64,000 bases of DNA from Haladaptatus caseinilyticus (GTDB taxonomy: Archaea > Halobacteriota > Halobacteria > Halobacteriales > Haladaptataceae). This document shows, piece by piece, positions 1 to 8,374 of the stretch (the first letter of the stretch is position 1; every line of letters starts with the position of its first letter). The position numbers were made by a program, and so were the translations under genes. The notes below the pieces were generated by a model that made no database searches, was not told the DNA's origin, and saw only the letters and a program-made list of their open reading frames with translations. The stretch is from NCBI RefSeq assembly GCF_026248685.1, contig NZ_CP111036.1, positions 2,232,001 through 2,296,000 of the forward strand. The letters run 5' to 3'.

Positions 1-621
1 ACACAGCAACCGGAGACACAGCAACAGTACGGAACCAGCGAACAGTCACAGCGATATCGACCGATCGGCCAGCAAGTGCGCCAGCGATACGAAGAGTCGG
101 TTCCCAGCGAAGTCCGTCTCGCCGTCGATGATTTGGAAAAAGTTTCGACCACGGCCGAGTGGGCGAAAGTGAAAGCGACCCAGCGTGGGCTCCCCCACGT
201 TGCGAGCGTCTGCGATGACATTCAGGAGATTTCGGAACTCCAGAAGAAACTCATCATCCGCCAGTCGCCGTTCAGTCAAGCGATCGGTCAGTGCTCGCTG
301 CAGGTCATGCAGGACGGTCTCCAGCAACTGCAACAGCACGTCGACAAGCCTGAAGTGCAGGATACCATCGAACACACACGACAGTCGCTCGACTCTATCG
401 GCAAGGGGATCGGTGCGCTCCAGTCCCTTCAGGAGCAACAAACCGGAGGACAGATAGGACAGGGTAGCGAGCAGATGGGCCGACAATTCGGCGGAATGGG
501 TCAACAAACCGGTGGTCAGATGGGCCAACAGGGCAGCGGAATGGGCCAGCAAGGTGGCAAACAAATGGGCTATCAAGGCGGTATGCAACAATCGGAGCAG
601 TTCCCCGGACAGCAGTACTGA
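1..621 (+). CDS. C-terminal part of a Gln/Gly/Met-rich haloarchaeal protein
   Basis: The frame is open from the first base, so the gene begins upstream of the window; a GTG at 76 is not a credible start because the same Gln-rich reading continues before it. About 206 residues are visible. A Gln-rich entry is followed by a predicted helical, acidic segment (about residues 30-140) with two Cys, and then by a low-complexity tail from about residue 143 built of Gly, Gln and Met (repeats such as GQQTGGQMGQQ). The tail is likely disordered. I do not recognise the family. The next gene, dphB, starts 80 bases on from its own promoter, so the two are probably separate units. Confidence 0.7.
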   Translation, partial: TQQPETQQQYGTSEQSQRYRPIGQQVRQRYEESVPSEVRLAVDDLEKVSTTAEWAKVKATQRGLPHVASVCDDIQEISELQKKLIIRQSPFSQAIGQCSLQVMQDGLQQLQQHVDKPEVQDTIEHTRQSLDSIGKGIGALQSLQEQQTGGQIGQGSEQMGRQFGGMGQQTGGQMGQQGSGMGQQGGKQMGYQGGMQQSEQFPGQQY

Positions 622-700
622 ACGACTCCGACGAACGATCCTATTTCTTCGACCGGGTGCGTTTCGCGCCGTTTAACCGACGGCAACGCAGAATAGCCGT

Positions 701-1507
701 ATGCTCACCTTTATCGGACTCGGCCTGTACGACGAGCGTTCCATCACCGTCGAAGGCCGTGACGCGATCGCCGACGCGGACAGACTGTTTGCCGAATTCT
801 ACACCAGCAAACTTATCGGAGCGGATGTCACCGATCTCGAATCGTTCCACGACAAGGATATCGAGGTCCGTGACCGCGCGGGTGTCGAGCAGGACCCCGA
901 AACGATACTCGCCGCCGCGGAATCGGGACACGCCGCCTTCCTCACCGCGGGGGACACCATGATTTCGACGACCCACGTCGACCTTCGACTCCGCGCCGAA
1001 GAGCGTGGTATCGACACGCGAGTCATCCACGCCCCGACGGCCGAATCCGCTGCGAGCGGACTCACCGGACTGCAAAACTATCGCTTCGGGAAGGCAACGA
1101 CGCTTCCGTTCGACTACGCCCACGGCGCGGACGGTCTCCCGGCGAGCGTGACGAACGTGCTTGACGAAAACCGGAACCGTGGCCTCCATACCCTCGTCTA
1201 CCTCGATATCAAAGTCGGCTGGAACCCGTCCGGAACGGGTGACGCCGATGCGGAAGACGAGTACATGACCGCCGACCTTGCCGCGGAGATGCTCGCCGAT
1301 GGATACGAGGACGTGCTCGCCGTCGTCGTCGCACGTGCAGGCAGTCCCGAGCCGCTAGTCGAAGCCGACCGGTTGTCCGAACTCACAAAACGCGACTTCG
1401 GCGACCCGCTCCACCTCCTCGTGATTCCGGGCGACCTGCACCACATCGAAGCGGACGCCCTCGAATCGCTCGCAGGCGCTCCGAGCCAGCTTCTCGACGT
1501 CGAATAG
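701..1507 (+). CDS. dphB: Diphthine synthase DphB
   Basis: DphB is an S-adenosylmethionine-dependent methyltransferase that methylates the modified histidine of elongation factor aEF2 on the way to diphthamide. The 268-residue length is normal. Family signatures are the N-terminal GLGLYDERSITVEG (residues 6-19), GDTMISTTH (84-92), which corresponds to the GDP-type SAM loop of tetrapyrrole-methylase folds, and GLQNYRFGK (123-131). A GTTTAAC box at 671-677 lies about 27 bases before the ATG, so the transcript is probably leaderless. The gene converges on the surface-glycoprotein gene, with 115 bases between the stops. It is a soluble cytoplasmic enzyme. Confidence 0.93.
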   Translation: MLTFIGLGLYDERSITVEGRDAIADADRLFAEFYTSKLIGADVTDLESFHDKDIEVRDRAGVEQDPETILAAAESGHAAFLTAGDTMISTTHVDLRLRAEERGIDTRVIHAPTAESAASGLTGLQNYRFGKATTLPFDYAHGADGLPASVTNVLDENRNRGLHTLVYLDIKVGWNPSGTGDADAEDEYMTADLAAEMLADGYEDVLAVVVARAGSPEPLVEADRLSELTKRDFGDPLHLLVIPGDLHHIEADALESLAGAPSQLLDVE

Positions 1508-1622
1508 CGGTACGAAACGTCGTTGTTCTTCGTAATACAGTCCCGTTCGATAGCGCCGCCGCTCAGCGATCGAGTGCGTCAAAAATGGGATTCGTTAGTC
1601 GAAGTCGGACTCGGTGTCCGGG

Positions 1623-3605
1623 TTAGTTCTCTCGGCGGAGCGCGAGGAGCGCAGCGGCGAGGAGTGCGACAACGGAGATGGCGACACCGAAACCAGGCTG
1701 ACCGTCACCGTTCGTGGTGGACGTCGTGGTCGTCGTGGTGTCGTTGTTCTCGTCCGGCGTGGTGGACGTCGTCGTGGTGTCGTCCGTGCCGGGCGAGGTG
1801 GTCGTCGTGGTCGTCGTGGTCGTCGTCGTGGTCGTCGTGGTGTCCTCTGGGTCTTCCTGAGCGTTGTTCAGGACACCCTCGATGGAGGACGACTGACCGT
1901 TGACGATTGCTTTGACCGTGAACTCGGTACCGTTCTCGTATTCGCTGAAGTCCATCATGCCTTCGAAGGAACCGTCTTCGCCGACCGTCAGGTCGTTGAG
2001 GTTCTTGAAGAAGACACCGGAGCTAGCCTGCAGGCTCACCGAGGTGCCTGGTGCGAAGTTGGTCGTCCCCGAGACGGACTGGTTGTCGGCGGGTGCGACC
2101 GAGACGTCGTTACCGTTGTTCACTTCGACGGTTGGCTCCTCGACGGAGAACGTGGTCGAGACGGTCTGGTTCTCGTCAGGACTGACTGCGTAGTCCGAGT
2201 CGACGGTGAACTCAGCCGTCCACTCGCCCATGAGGTCGTTCTCGTTGACACCATTGATGGCGTCGGTTTCGATGAGGAGGTAGAGCGACTCGTTAGCTCC
2301 GTCGTCGATCATGGAGACTCCCGAGTTGCTGGTGGTGAACGTGTCAGCGTCCGTGTTCGGTTCTGGGTCGTTTTCGGTGACCGTCATCGAGAGACCGGTG
2401 ACACCGGACAGGTCACTGACATCGCTGACTGCACCGTAGATACCCGTCGTATCCTTGATCTGGACGACGACGTAGTCGCCGTATGCGACGTTGCTACGCT
2501 GCGTAACTGCGTCCATGAGATCCGTTGGGTTGTCCGCGCCGAGGTCGGCGGGTGCGATCCACGTCTGGGCGCTACCAGTGTTTCGGTCGTTGACGTTCAG
2601 TGCGGCGGCGTTCTCCGGCGTGCCGTCGCCGTCAGCGTCGACTCGGAGCTGGTAGATGTTGTCGCCCGAGGTGACTGCGACAGGTTTGTCGAGCGAATCA
2701 GTCACCCACGTAGCATCGACACTGTCGCCGCTTTCGGCGCCTGCGTAGATGACGTTGTCAGCATCGTTGTCGGTCGTTTTGTACGTGTTCAGGTAGAACG
2801 TGACTTTACCGTCGTCAGCGTCACCGGAACCGTCCGTCACGTCGACGGAGATGTTGAAGTTCGACTCGTTGCTACCGACCTGAACGGTCGCGGAGTCGGT
2901 GTTGTCGAGGTCGACCGTAATCGGGACGATGTCGCCGCGTGGGACGCTGTAGGACGACTCCTCGAAGTCCGCGCTGATGTCGCCTGCGTCCGTGACGGTG
3001 ACTTCGAACGTTTCGCTCGCGTCCGTGTCGTTAACGGAGAGCGTAACGTTGTACGTCCCTGCGTCGACGTCGGAGAAGTCGAGAGTTGCTTCGTCACCGT
3101 CATCGCTGAAGGTGCCGACGCTCTTTTCGACGTCCTCGCCGAATGCCTCTTCGGACGTCGCGTTGACGTCGAAGTTGTTTCGGTTCGAGTTTTCGAGCGA
3201 GAACGTGATTTCGGAGTCCGAACCTGCGTTCTTCACTTCGGTCGTGTCAGCGCTCAAGTCGAGCGTCTGTTCGACAACTTGGAAGGATGCAGTGTTGGTT
3301 CCGTCGTCAAGCTGGAACTGGCCTTCGAGACCGGACGTGTCGACAACGACAGTACCGTTGCCGTCCGAGGTGTACTGGTCCTGGTAGATCCAGTTACCGT
3401 CCACTTTCTTTTCGAGCGTTACATCCGAACCGTTAGCGAATCCGGTTGCTTTCGCATCCTGTCCCTGGAAGATCGGCGAGTCGACACCGACTTCCGCATC
3501 GGCTGCGCCAGCCGTCCCTGCGAACGCGGTTGCGCCGGCGAAGACCGACATAACCATCAGCGCCGTCAGGACGAGGCTGCGAACTTTTGTCATATTTCCT
3601 GTCAT
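1623..3605 (-). CDS. csg: S-layer-type surface glycoprotein with PGF-CTERM anchor
   Basis: This 660-residue acidic protein has the layout of haloarchaeal major cell-surface glycoproteins. It has a Sec signal peptide (residues 1 to about 34, ending near GTAGAA), a long beta-rich ectodomain with many N-x-S/T sequons, then a Thr-rich stalk with an uninterrupted run of 15 Thr and further Thr clusters, probably O-glycosylated. The C-terminus has PGF (about 637-639), one hydrophobic helix and a basic end RREN, the PGF-CTERM signal processed by archaeosortase ArtA with lipid attachment. The ATG at 3605 is used here; a second ATG four codons in (MTKVRS) is also possible. A strong AT-rich upstream region suggests high expression. 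Whether it is the main S-layer protein or a paralogue cannot be told from one window. Confidence 0.85.
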   Translation of the reverse strand: MTGNMTKVRSLVLTALMVMSVFAGATAFAGTAGAADAEVGVDSPIFQGQDAKATGFANGSDVTLEKKVDGNWIYQDQYTSDGNGTVVVDTSGLEGQFQLDDGTNTASFQVVEQTLDLSADTTEVKNAGSDSEITFSLENSNRNNFDVNATSEEAFGEDVEKSVGTFSDDGDEATLDFSDVDAGTYNVTLSVNDTDASETFEVTVTDAGDISADFEESSYSVPRGDIVPITVDLDNTDSATVQVGSNESNFNISVDVTDGSGDADDGKVTFYLNTYKTTDNDADNVIYAGAESGDSVDATWVTDSLDKPVAVTSGDNIYQLRVDADGDGTPENAAALNVNDRNTGSAQTWIAPADLGADNPTDLMDAVTQRSNVAYGDYVVVQIKDTTGIYGAVSDVSDLSGVTGLSMTVTENDPEPNTDADTFTTSNSGVSMIDDGANESLYLLIETDAINGVNENDLMGEWTAEFTVDSDYAVSPDENQTVSTTFSVEEPTVEVNNGNDVSVAPADNQSVSGTTNFAPGTSVSLQASSGVFFKNLNDLTVGEDGSFEGMMDFSEYENGTEFTVKAIVNGQSSSIEGVLNNAQEDPEDTTTTTTTTTTTTTTTSPGTDDTTTTSTTPDENNDTTTTTTSTTNGDGQPGFGVAISVVALLAAALLALRREN

Positions 3606-4087
3606 GCTTTCTCGTTAGTTGTTTCTTGGTCGGCGACAGTTCCTTTCCCACGACCACTTTCGTGTTTTGTCCAACCCAAACCGATTTTGGGATGAATGTG
3701 GTACTTCATCTGCCACCATGGGTAGGGTACAGGAAGAAAGTAATGCTGTCATTATAAATTCTTTGTGGTCTGTGGGTCCGTTGTTGAGGGCTCTTAACCC
3801 CATATTCGGGCAATAGCGCGATTCATGGAAATTCAACAAATAGGTAATCAATCGGACCATAACCGAATTATGCTGCTATCCATCGCTCGAAGAAAGGTGG
3901 GATTAACGCGGAGATTCACAGTTCCAGTCTTTAAGTGGTGTCGGAAAGCAAATCCGAACGAAGATATGATTCGATACCAAAAATGACTCTGAACCATCAC
4001 TGACAGAAAAAATATATTTTCGTCCTATTCGCCAATCTCCCGGCAAAAATATCCGCTAAACACCGACAGGGGGACGAAGTAGTTCGC
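3606..4087. other. AT-rich intergenic region; leader and promoter of the surface glycoprotein gene
   Basis: No convincing gene lies here; the short reading frames on both strands lack haloarchaeal codon bias. The left half probably contains the 5' untranslated region and promoter of the glycoprotein gene. The right half (about 3830-4087) is AT-rich with homopolymer-rich stretches and no recognised element, and ends at the stop of the VOC gene. Confidence 0.6.
3751..3760 (-). promoter_or_regulatory. Probable TATA box of the surface glycoprotein gene
   Basis: On the minus strand this reads AATTTATAAT, the best TATA match upstream of the glycoprotein start. Transcription would begin about 26 bases downstream, near 3728, giving a leader of about 120 nt. 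A leader of similar length is known for the Halobacterium surface-glycoprotein gene. Confidence 0.45.
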
Positions 4088-4846
4088 TCAGTTCCGCTCG
4101 ACGATTTCGATTTCGTGACCGTCCTGGTCGGTGGTGAACGCGTATCTGTCGTCACAAGATTCGGGGTCACGGTAGTCCGCCGCCTCGCGTTCCATCAGGG
4201 TTTCCCAGTCGTCGTGGAGGTCGTCAGCGCGGACGGCGAGGTGGCCCCATGCGTCGCCCATCTCGTACGACCGGCCGTCGTAGTTGTACGTGAGCTCGAC
4301 CGCCATCGACTCCTCGGCGGTGTCCTCGGGTTTCATGAAGTAGTTCGCGAACGTGTCCGACTCCCAGCGACCCGTGTGTTCGTATTCGAACTTGCGCGTC
4401 CAGAAGCCGAGTGCCTCGTCCGCGTCCTCGACGCGAATCATGGTGTGGTCGATACTCCAACGCGCACCGTGGTCCCGCTGGACGATTTCGATTTCGTGAC
4501 CGTCCGGGTCTTTCACGAACGCGTAGCGCCCGCCACAGGAATCCGGGTCGCGGTAATCCTCGACGCCCGCATCCATCAGTTCCTCGTAGGCGTCGTACAC
4601 GTCCTCGACTCGTACCGCGATGTGTCCCCACGCGTCACCCATCTCGTAGCTTCGGTCGTCGTGGTTGTACGTGAGTTCGAGCACGGCACCCTCGTCGTGA
4701 ACGTCTTCCGGGCCGAGATAGACGTTGGTGAACATATCCGCCTCCCATCGACCTTTCTCCTCGTAGTCGAGGTGCGTGCCGTACCAGTCGAGCGTTTCAT
4801 CCAAATCCTCTACGCGCATCATCACGTGGTCGATCGTCCCGGTCAT
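4088..4846 (-). CDS. Tandem VOC (glyoxalase/bleomycin-resistance fold) protein
   Basis: The 252 residues are two homologous VOC modules, about 1-124 and 129-252, each starting with an IDHxMxRVED motif. Both keep the same candidate metal ligands: an N-terminal His (IDH), Glu in LELTYN/VELTYN, His in DAWGH, and a C-terminal Glu in DGHEIEIV. This resembles lactoylglutathione lyase (glyoxalase I), where two such modules make one active site. Haloarchaea generally lack glutathione, so the natural substrate may involve another thiol; the substrate is not shown by the sequence. The neighbours do not help, as the gene stands alone between the glycoprotein gene and the membrane-protein/drg pair. Confidence 0.8.
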   Translation of the reverse strand: MTGTIDHVMMRVEDLDETLDWYGTHLDYEEKGRWEADMFTNVYLGPEDVHDEGAVLELTYNHDDRSYEMGDAWGHIAVRVEDVYDAYEELMDAGVEDYRDPDSCGGRYAFVKDPDGHEIEIVQRDHGARWSIDHTMIRVEDADEALGFWTRKFEYEHTGRWESDTFANYFMKPEDTAEESMAVELTYNYDGRSYEMGDAWGHLAVRADDLHDDWETLMEREAADYRDPESCDDRYAFTTDQDGHEIEIVERN

Positions 4847-4945
4847 ACGTTGGAAACCACCTGCTCCGGAGCGAAAAGCATACCGTTCGCGGAAGTACTG
4901 TGGATTGCCTACGCGTACGCGCGAGTCATCAACAAGACGAACGTC

Positions 4946-5401
4946 TTACCTCCGGTTCAAGAACTGCCGAAAATCGGGCCAGTGGAACCACCATGCGACA
5001 GCGAACAGCGCGATCGGCCCTAGTGGAATCACCAACGCACCGTATCCGACGAATCGGAGGGCGAAGTTCAGGTGCGTTATTCCGGCAATCGCGAGCAGTC
5101 CACCCGTCACCCGTCCGTCTTCGAACCGTCCGGAGAACGCACTCGCGAGGGCGATCAGATACAACAGCACGCTGAGTGGCCAGGACAGCAGCTGCTCCGG
5201 TAGCCCAGCAGTCAGGACGAACAGGTATTCCGGAAGGGTCGTCACATGCAGCGTTCTCGGGTTCACGAGTCCCCACGGGAAGACCAGTGTCGTTCCACCA
5301 GCGACGACGAGGACCGTCCACGGAATGACGAACAACGAGAGCAAAACGAGTCGTCGAGATGTGAGGACCGTCTCGAAGTATGAACGCGACAGAAGCCTCA
5401 C
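4946..5401 (-). CDS. Haloarchaeal membrane protein, translationally coupled to drg
   Basis: The protein has 151 residues with about four hydrophobic helices: near residues 20-45, 55-75, 78-90 and 105-140. The N-terminus is basic and the C-terminus aromatic and basic (WWFHWPDFRQFLNRR). Its ATG overlaps the stop of the Drg GTPase gene by four bases (ATGA), so the two genes are co-transcribed and probably coupled in translation. I recognise no catalytic motif and assign no function. The location is the cytoplasmic membrane by prediction. Confidence 0.72.
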   Translation of the reverse strand: MRLLSRSYFETVLTSRRLVLLSLFVIPWTVLVVAGGTTLVFPWGLVNPRTLHVTTLPEYLFVLTAGLPEQLLSWPLSVLLYLIALASAFSGRFEDGRVTGGLLAIAGITHLNFALRFVGYGALVIPLGPIALFAVAWWFHWPDFRQFLNRR

Positions 5402-6507
5402 TTCCGGAGGATCATCCGGAGCACGTCCTCGTCGGCGAGTTCGTGTTCCATTCCGACTTGTTGCTCGTCGTGTTTCGCGCTCGGGCCGCTGACACGCGCA
5501 AATCGGAATCGTTCGCGCATTTCGCCGCCGAGTCGGTCACAGGCGTCTTCGATCGTGCTTCCATACGGGAGCACGAGCGGTTCGTCGTAATCGACGCCTC
5601 GCCCCGGTTTGTCCATATAGATTCGCATCAATCCGAGTTCGTCCCAGATTTTCTCCCGCAGCGCATCCAGCCCTTTTTCCTTTTCCGCGCTGATAAACAC
5701 CGCCTCGTCGGGGTCGATGTCGTGGTCACGCAGTTGTTCGTTGACCTTCTGGGCGTAATCGTGTTCGATGAGGTCTACTTTGTTTACCGTCACCATCGAC
5801 GGTATGTAGACGCGGTTGTCCATGATACCGTCGATGAGGCGGTCGATATCCACTTTCTCACGGAGCGTCACGTTCGCATTTACGTATCCACGCTCTCGAA
5901 GGACCTCTTTGATGACGTTCTCCGAGATATCCTGGTCGGCGCTGGACGTCACACGAATTCCGCCTCGCCCTTTTTTGGCGATCGAGATGCTCGGTGGTGT
6001 AGAGTCCAACCGAATCTTGTTCTCGTACAACTCCTTTCGAAGCCGTTCGTATTGGTCGATTTCGAAGACGGAGAGAACGAACACGACGAGGTCGGCGGCA
6101 CGGACGACGGAGAGGACTTCCTGTCCGCCACCGCGTCCGTGGGCCGCACCTTCGATAAGTCCCGGCACGTCGAGCAGTTGGATGTTCGCGCCGTTGTACT
6201 GCAGCATGCCTGGATTGACGTTTAGCGTCGTGAACTCGTACGCGCCAACTTCGCTCTCTGCGGCGGTGAGTGAGTTCAGGAGAGTGGATTTACCGACACT
6301 CGGAAAGCCGACGAACGCAACCGTCGCATCACCCGTTTTTTCGACCGCGTATCCTTCGCCACCGCCGGCAGAGGACTGGTTTTCCAACTTTTCCTTTTTC
6401 TCCGCGAGCTTCGCCTTCAGCCGACCGATGTGCGACTCGGTCGACTTGTTGTACGGCGTATTGGTGATTTCCTCGCGGAGTGCTTCGATTTCCTCCTCCA
6501 GTCCCAT
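5398..6507 (-). CDS. drg: Drg/Rbg-type OBG-family GTPase
   Basis: This is a developmentally regulated GTP-binding protein of the OBG family, which associates with ribosomes in archaea and eukaryotes. With the ATG at 6507 (MGLEEEIEAL) it has 369 residues; a GTG nine bases upstream is less likely. It has a basic N-terminal coiled segment, G1 GFPSVGKST (67-75), G3 DVPG (113-116), a glycine-rich segment GRGGGQE, G4 NKVD in the second half, and a C-terminal TGS domain beginning near LVLPYGST. It is the first gene of a two-gene minus-strand unit with the membrane protein. The length and domain order are normal for the family. Confidence 0.93.
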   Translation of the reverse strand: MGLEEEIEALREEITNTPYNKSTESHIGRLKAKLAEKKEKLENQSSAGGGEGYAVEKTGDATVAFVGFPSVGKSTLLNSLTAAESEVGAYEFTTLNVNPGMLQYNGANIQLLDVPGLIEGAAHGRGGGQEVLSVVRAADLVVFVLSVFEIDQYERLRKELYENKIRLDSTPPSISIAKKGRGGIRVTSSADQDISENVIKEVLRERGYVNANVTLREKVDIDRLIDGIMDNRVYIPSMVTVNKVDLIEHDYAQKVNEQLRDHDIDPDEAVFISAEKEKGLDALREKIWDELGLMRIYMDKPGRGVDYDEPLVLPYGSTIEDACDRLGGEMRERFRFARVSGPSAKHDEQQVGMEHELADEDVLRMILRK

Positions 6508-6618
6508 TAGCAACACGTCGGCCGTGATTGCCGAAAAACTTGTTCCTTCTCGTCAACGGGATTCCGTTTCTAATTTCGGTACGTTAATACGTTTCGGCCT
6601 TCGTAACGACTATACGCA

Positions 6619-6822
6619 ATGCCGGACCCCGCCCGCCTCCGCGATAGTACGCAGATAGTTCTCCCCCGCGACGCGCTCAGTGGTATTCGACGCGAATTGG
6701 AACGGCAGTTCATGGTCAGCATCATCCCCTTCGAAGAGGGCTATCTCCGTATCATCGGTAGTCCAATCGAGATCAAACAGGCGAGCCAGTTTCTCGGCCG
6801 TCATGGCGTGAGCTTACCGTAA
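6619..6822 (+). CDS. Small conserved haloarchaeal protein (VNG_1110C type)
   Basis: This 67-residue soluble protein reads as a compact alpha/beta domain, with segments such as STQIVLPRDALSGIRRELE and GYLRIIGSPIEIKQ. It resembles the small proteins encoded just upstream of rpl11 in Halobacterium (VNG_1110C family, from memory). The strand and position fit that arrangement. A TTAATACG box about 30 bases before the ATG could serve as its promoter. The function is unknown; the turn and KH-like composition hint at nucleic-acid binding, but this is only an impression. Confidence 0.75.
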   Translation: MPDPARLRDSTQIVLPRDALSGIRRELERQFMVSIIPFEEGYLRIIGSPIEIKQASQFLGRHGVSLP

Positions 6823-7026
6823 TCGACAGCGTCGAACGCGAACTGAATTGAACTGAACTGAACTCAGCCGGGCTATTCCAGCATTTTCGACGGACGAGGT
6901 CCAAACACCCCATTTCTCGATCCTTGTACTCGCGGAATTCGACGGCAGCAAGACATCGGAGAACTTCACCGCGAGGACTATTTCAGGGAACGCTCGAAAT
7001 CTCCGCTGAACGCCCGAAAAGGTAAT
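6823..7026. other. Spacer before rpl11 with a pentamer tandem repeat
   Basis: This spacer has no gene. At about 6840-6865 it has five consecutive near-identical pentamers (AACTG/AATTG/AACTC), a minisatellite-like run. The rest shows no recognised element. Confidence 0.5.
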
Positions 7027-7035
7027 CCTTAAAAC
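7027..7035 (+). promoter_or_regulatory. TATA box of rpl11
   Basis: CCTTAAAAC is centred about 26 bases before the rpl11 ATG, the spacing expected for a leaderless or nearly leaderless archaeal transcript. Confidence 0.5.
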
Positions 7036-7057
7036 TCCAGCGAGATTTCGTTCGGGT

Positions 7058-7534
7058 ATGGCTGATACAATCGAAGTCCTCGTACCCGGAGGGCAGGCCA
7101 ACCCCGGCCCACCGCTCGGCCCGGAACTTGGCCCGACCGCGGTCAACGTGCAGGAAGTCGTCAACGAAATCAACGAGCAGACTGCCGCATTCGACGGCAC
7201 CGAAGTTCCCGTCACGATCTCCATCGAGGAGGACGGCAGTTTCGAACTCGAAATCGGTGTCCCGCCGACGGCGGCACTCATCAAGGACGAAGCCGGATTC
7301 GAGACGGGCAGTGGCGAACCCCAGAAGAACTTCGTCGCTGACCTCTCCATCGACCAAGTGAAGAAGATCGCGGAGCAGAAACACCCCGATCTCCTCGCCT
7401 ACGACACGAAGAACGCGGCGAAGGAAGTCGTCGGCACGTGTGCCTCGCTCGGCGTTACCGTCGAAGGCGACGACGCTCGCGAATTCAAAGCGAAGGTCGA
7501 CGCAGGCGAGTACGACGACGCGCTCGAAGCCTAA
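7058..7534 (+). CDS. rpl11: Large-subunit ribosomal protein uL11
   Basis: L11 forms the base of the GTPase-associated centre of the 50S subunit with 23S rRNA helices 43/44. The 158-residue product has the family's N-terminal GGQANPGPPLGP (residues 11-22), followed by LGPTAVNVQEVVNEIN, and the rRNA-binding C-terminal domain with LSIDQVKKIAEQKHPDLL. It is highly acidic, as in other haloarchaea. It is separated from rpl1 by an inverted membrane-protein gene, so it is a separate transcription unit with its own TATA box. Two short T-runs follow the stop. Confidence 0.97.
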   Translation: MADTIEVLVPGGQANPGPPLGPELGPTAVNVQEVVNEINEQTAAFDGTEVPVTISIEEDGSFELEIGVPPTAALIKDEAGFETGSGEPQKNFVADLSIDQVKKIAEQKHPDLLAYDTKNAAKEVVGTCASLGVTVEGDDAREFKAKVDAGEYDDALEA

Positions 7535-7555
7535 TCCGGGTTTTCCGTTTTCGAA

Positions 7556-8272
7556 TCAGACGAACAGTAAAATAGTCGTATAGCCGCTAGCACCGGCTGC
7601 GAACGCCCAGAACCGGCTCTGGCGTTCTTCGGGTAGCTCCTCTTTGATGACGTTGAGAATGATGCCACCGGCCAGGAACGCGAACAAGGTGTTTACGACT
7701 GCTTCATCCACCTCCGTCGCGTTACCGATTGCCCAGCCGACGATGACCGATCCGGCGAGTAGCCAGCGGCCCAGTCGGTCGTAGATTTGGTGATGGAATT
7801 CCCGAAGTCCGTAATCGTTGACGACGAAATGGAGCCCCATCGCGACAGCGTACAGCAGAAGATTGACCTGTCCCGGCTGTTCCCGGTGGACGAGCAAGTA
7901 GCCGATAAGCGCGTTGTACGCGGTAAACGAACCGATATGAAGCCAAAAGATATCGTCGTCTGCTTTCCGTTCGCTCGCGGCTTCGTCCCCGGCCGTTTGT
8001 GCCAGTCGTTCGAGTCCGTAGAACAACGAAAACCCGAACAGCGCAACGATGTAAACGTGGCGTTCGACGAAACCGAAAAACAGGGGCACTGACGCGAGTA
8101 CTGTCCCTCCTTTGAGCTCGGGCAGAATGTGAACGAAAACGTAGGCGACCGACGCACCGCCAGCCATCGAGAGCCAACTGCTCCGTGGGACGACCCGAAA
8201 CGATCGCACTTCTCCTGTTACGAGATGAACCCCTGCGAGGAGAAGGGACAAAACACCCGGAAGCGATGTCAT
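7556..8272 (-). CDS. Multi-spanning membrane protein, ZIP-like
   Basis: From the ATG at 8272 the product has 238 residues; a longer frame to 8368 adds a basic, non-conserved-looking stretch and would run into the rpl1 promoter. It shows about seven hydrophobic helices, with His-containing segments (VFVHILPEL, LHFVVNDYGLREFHH) and a C-terminal FLAGGIILNVIKEELPEE that recalls ZIP-family metal transporters. The canonical ZIP HxxxE metal motif is not clear, so transport of metal is only a possibility. The gene is inserted in opposite orientation between rpl11 and rpl1. Confidence 0.65.
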   Translation of the reverse strand: MTSLPGVLSLLLAGVHLVTGEVRSFRVVPRSSWLSMAGGASVAYVFVHILPELKGGTVLASVPLFFGFVERHVYIVALFGFSLFYGLERLAQTAGDEAASERKADDDIFWLHIGSFTAYNALIGYLLVHREQPGQVNLLLYAVAMGLHFVVNDYGLREFHHQIYDRLGRWLLAGSVIVGWAIGNATEVDEAVVNTLFAFLAGGIILNVIKEELPEERQSRFWAFAAGASGYTTILLFV

Positions 8273-8345
8273 ACAGGTGTTGTCGTTTCGATAGCACGAA
8301 ACAAACCAGTATCGGCGACGGCGGGATTTCCACGCTGGTTCGACG

Positions 8346-8354
8346 GGTTTAAGT
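8346..8354 (+). promoter_or_regulatory. TATA box of the rpl1-rpl10-rpl12 operon
   Basis: GGTTTAAGT lies about 90 bases before the rpl1 ATG. Initiation about 26 bases downstream would be near 8376, so the mRNA would begin with the leader hairpin and have a leader of about 65 nt. This agrees with the roughly 70-nt leader reported for the Halobacterium L1-L10-L12 transcript. Confidence 0.5.
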
Positions 8355-8374
8355 TCGACATGCGTCAATTTCCG

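Noticed and set aside
1614-3695. A 693-residue plus-strand open frame
   Set aside because: It lies opposite the surface glycoprotein gene and its sequence is a shadow of acidic, Thr-rich codons (long runs of Arg, Gly, Val). The minus-strand protein has a signal peptide and a PGF-CTERM tail.
5380-6225. A 281-residue plus-strand frame opposite the Drg GTPase
   Set aside because: The minus strand carries a full set of GTPase motifs; the plus-strand frame has no motif and no promoter.
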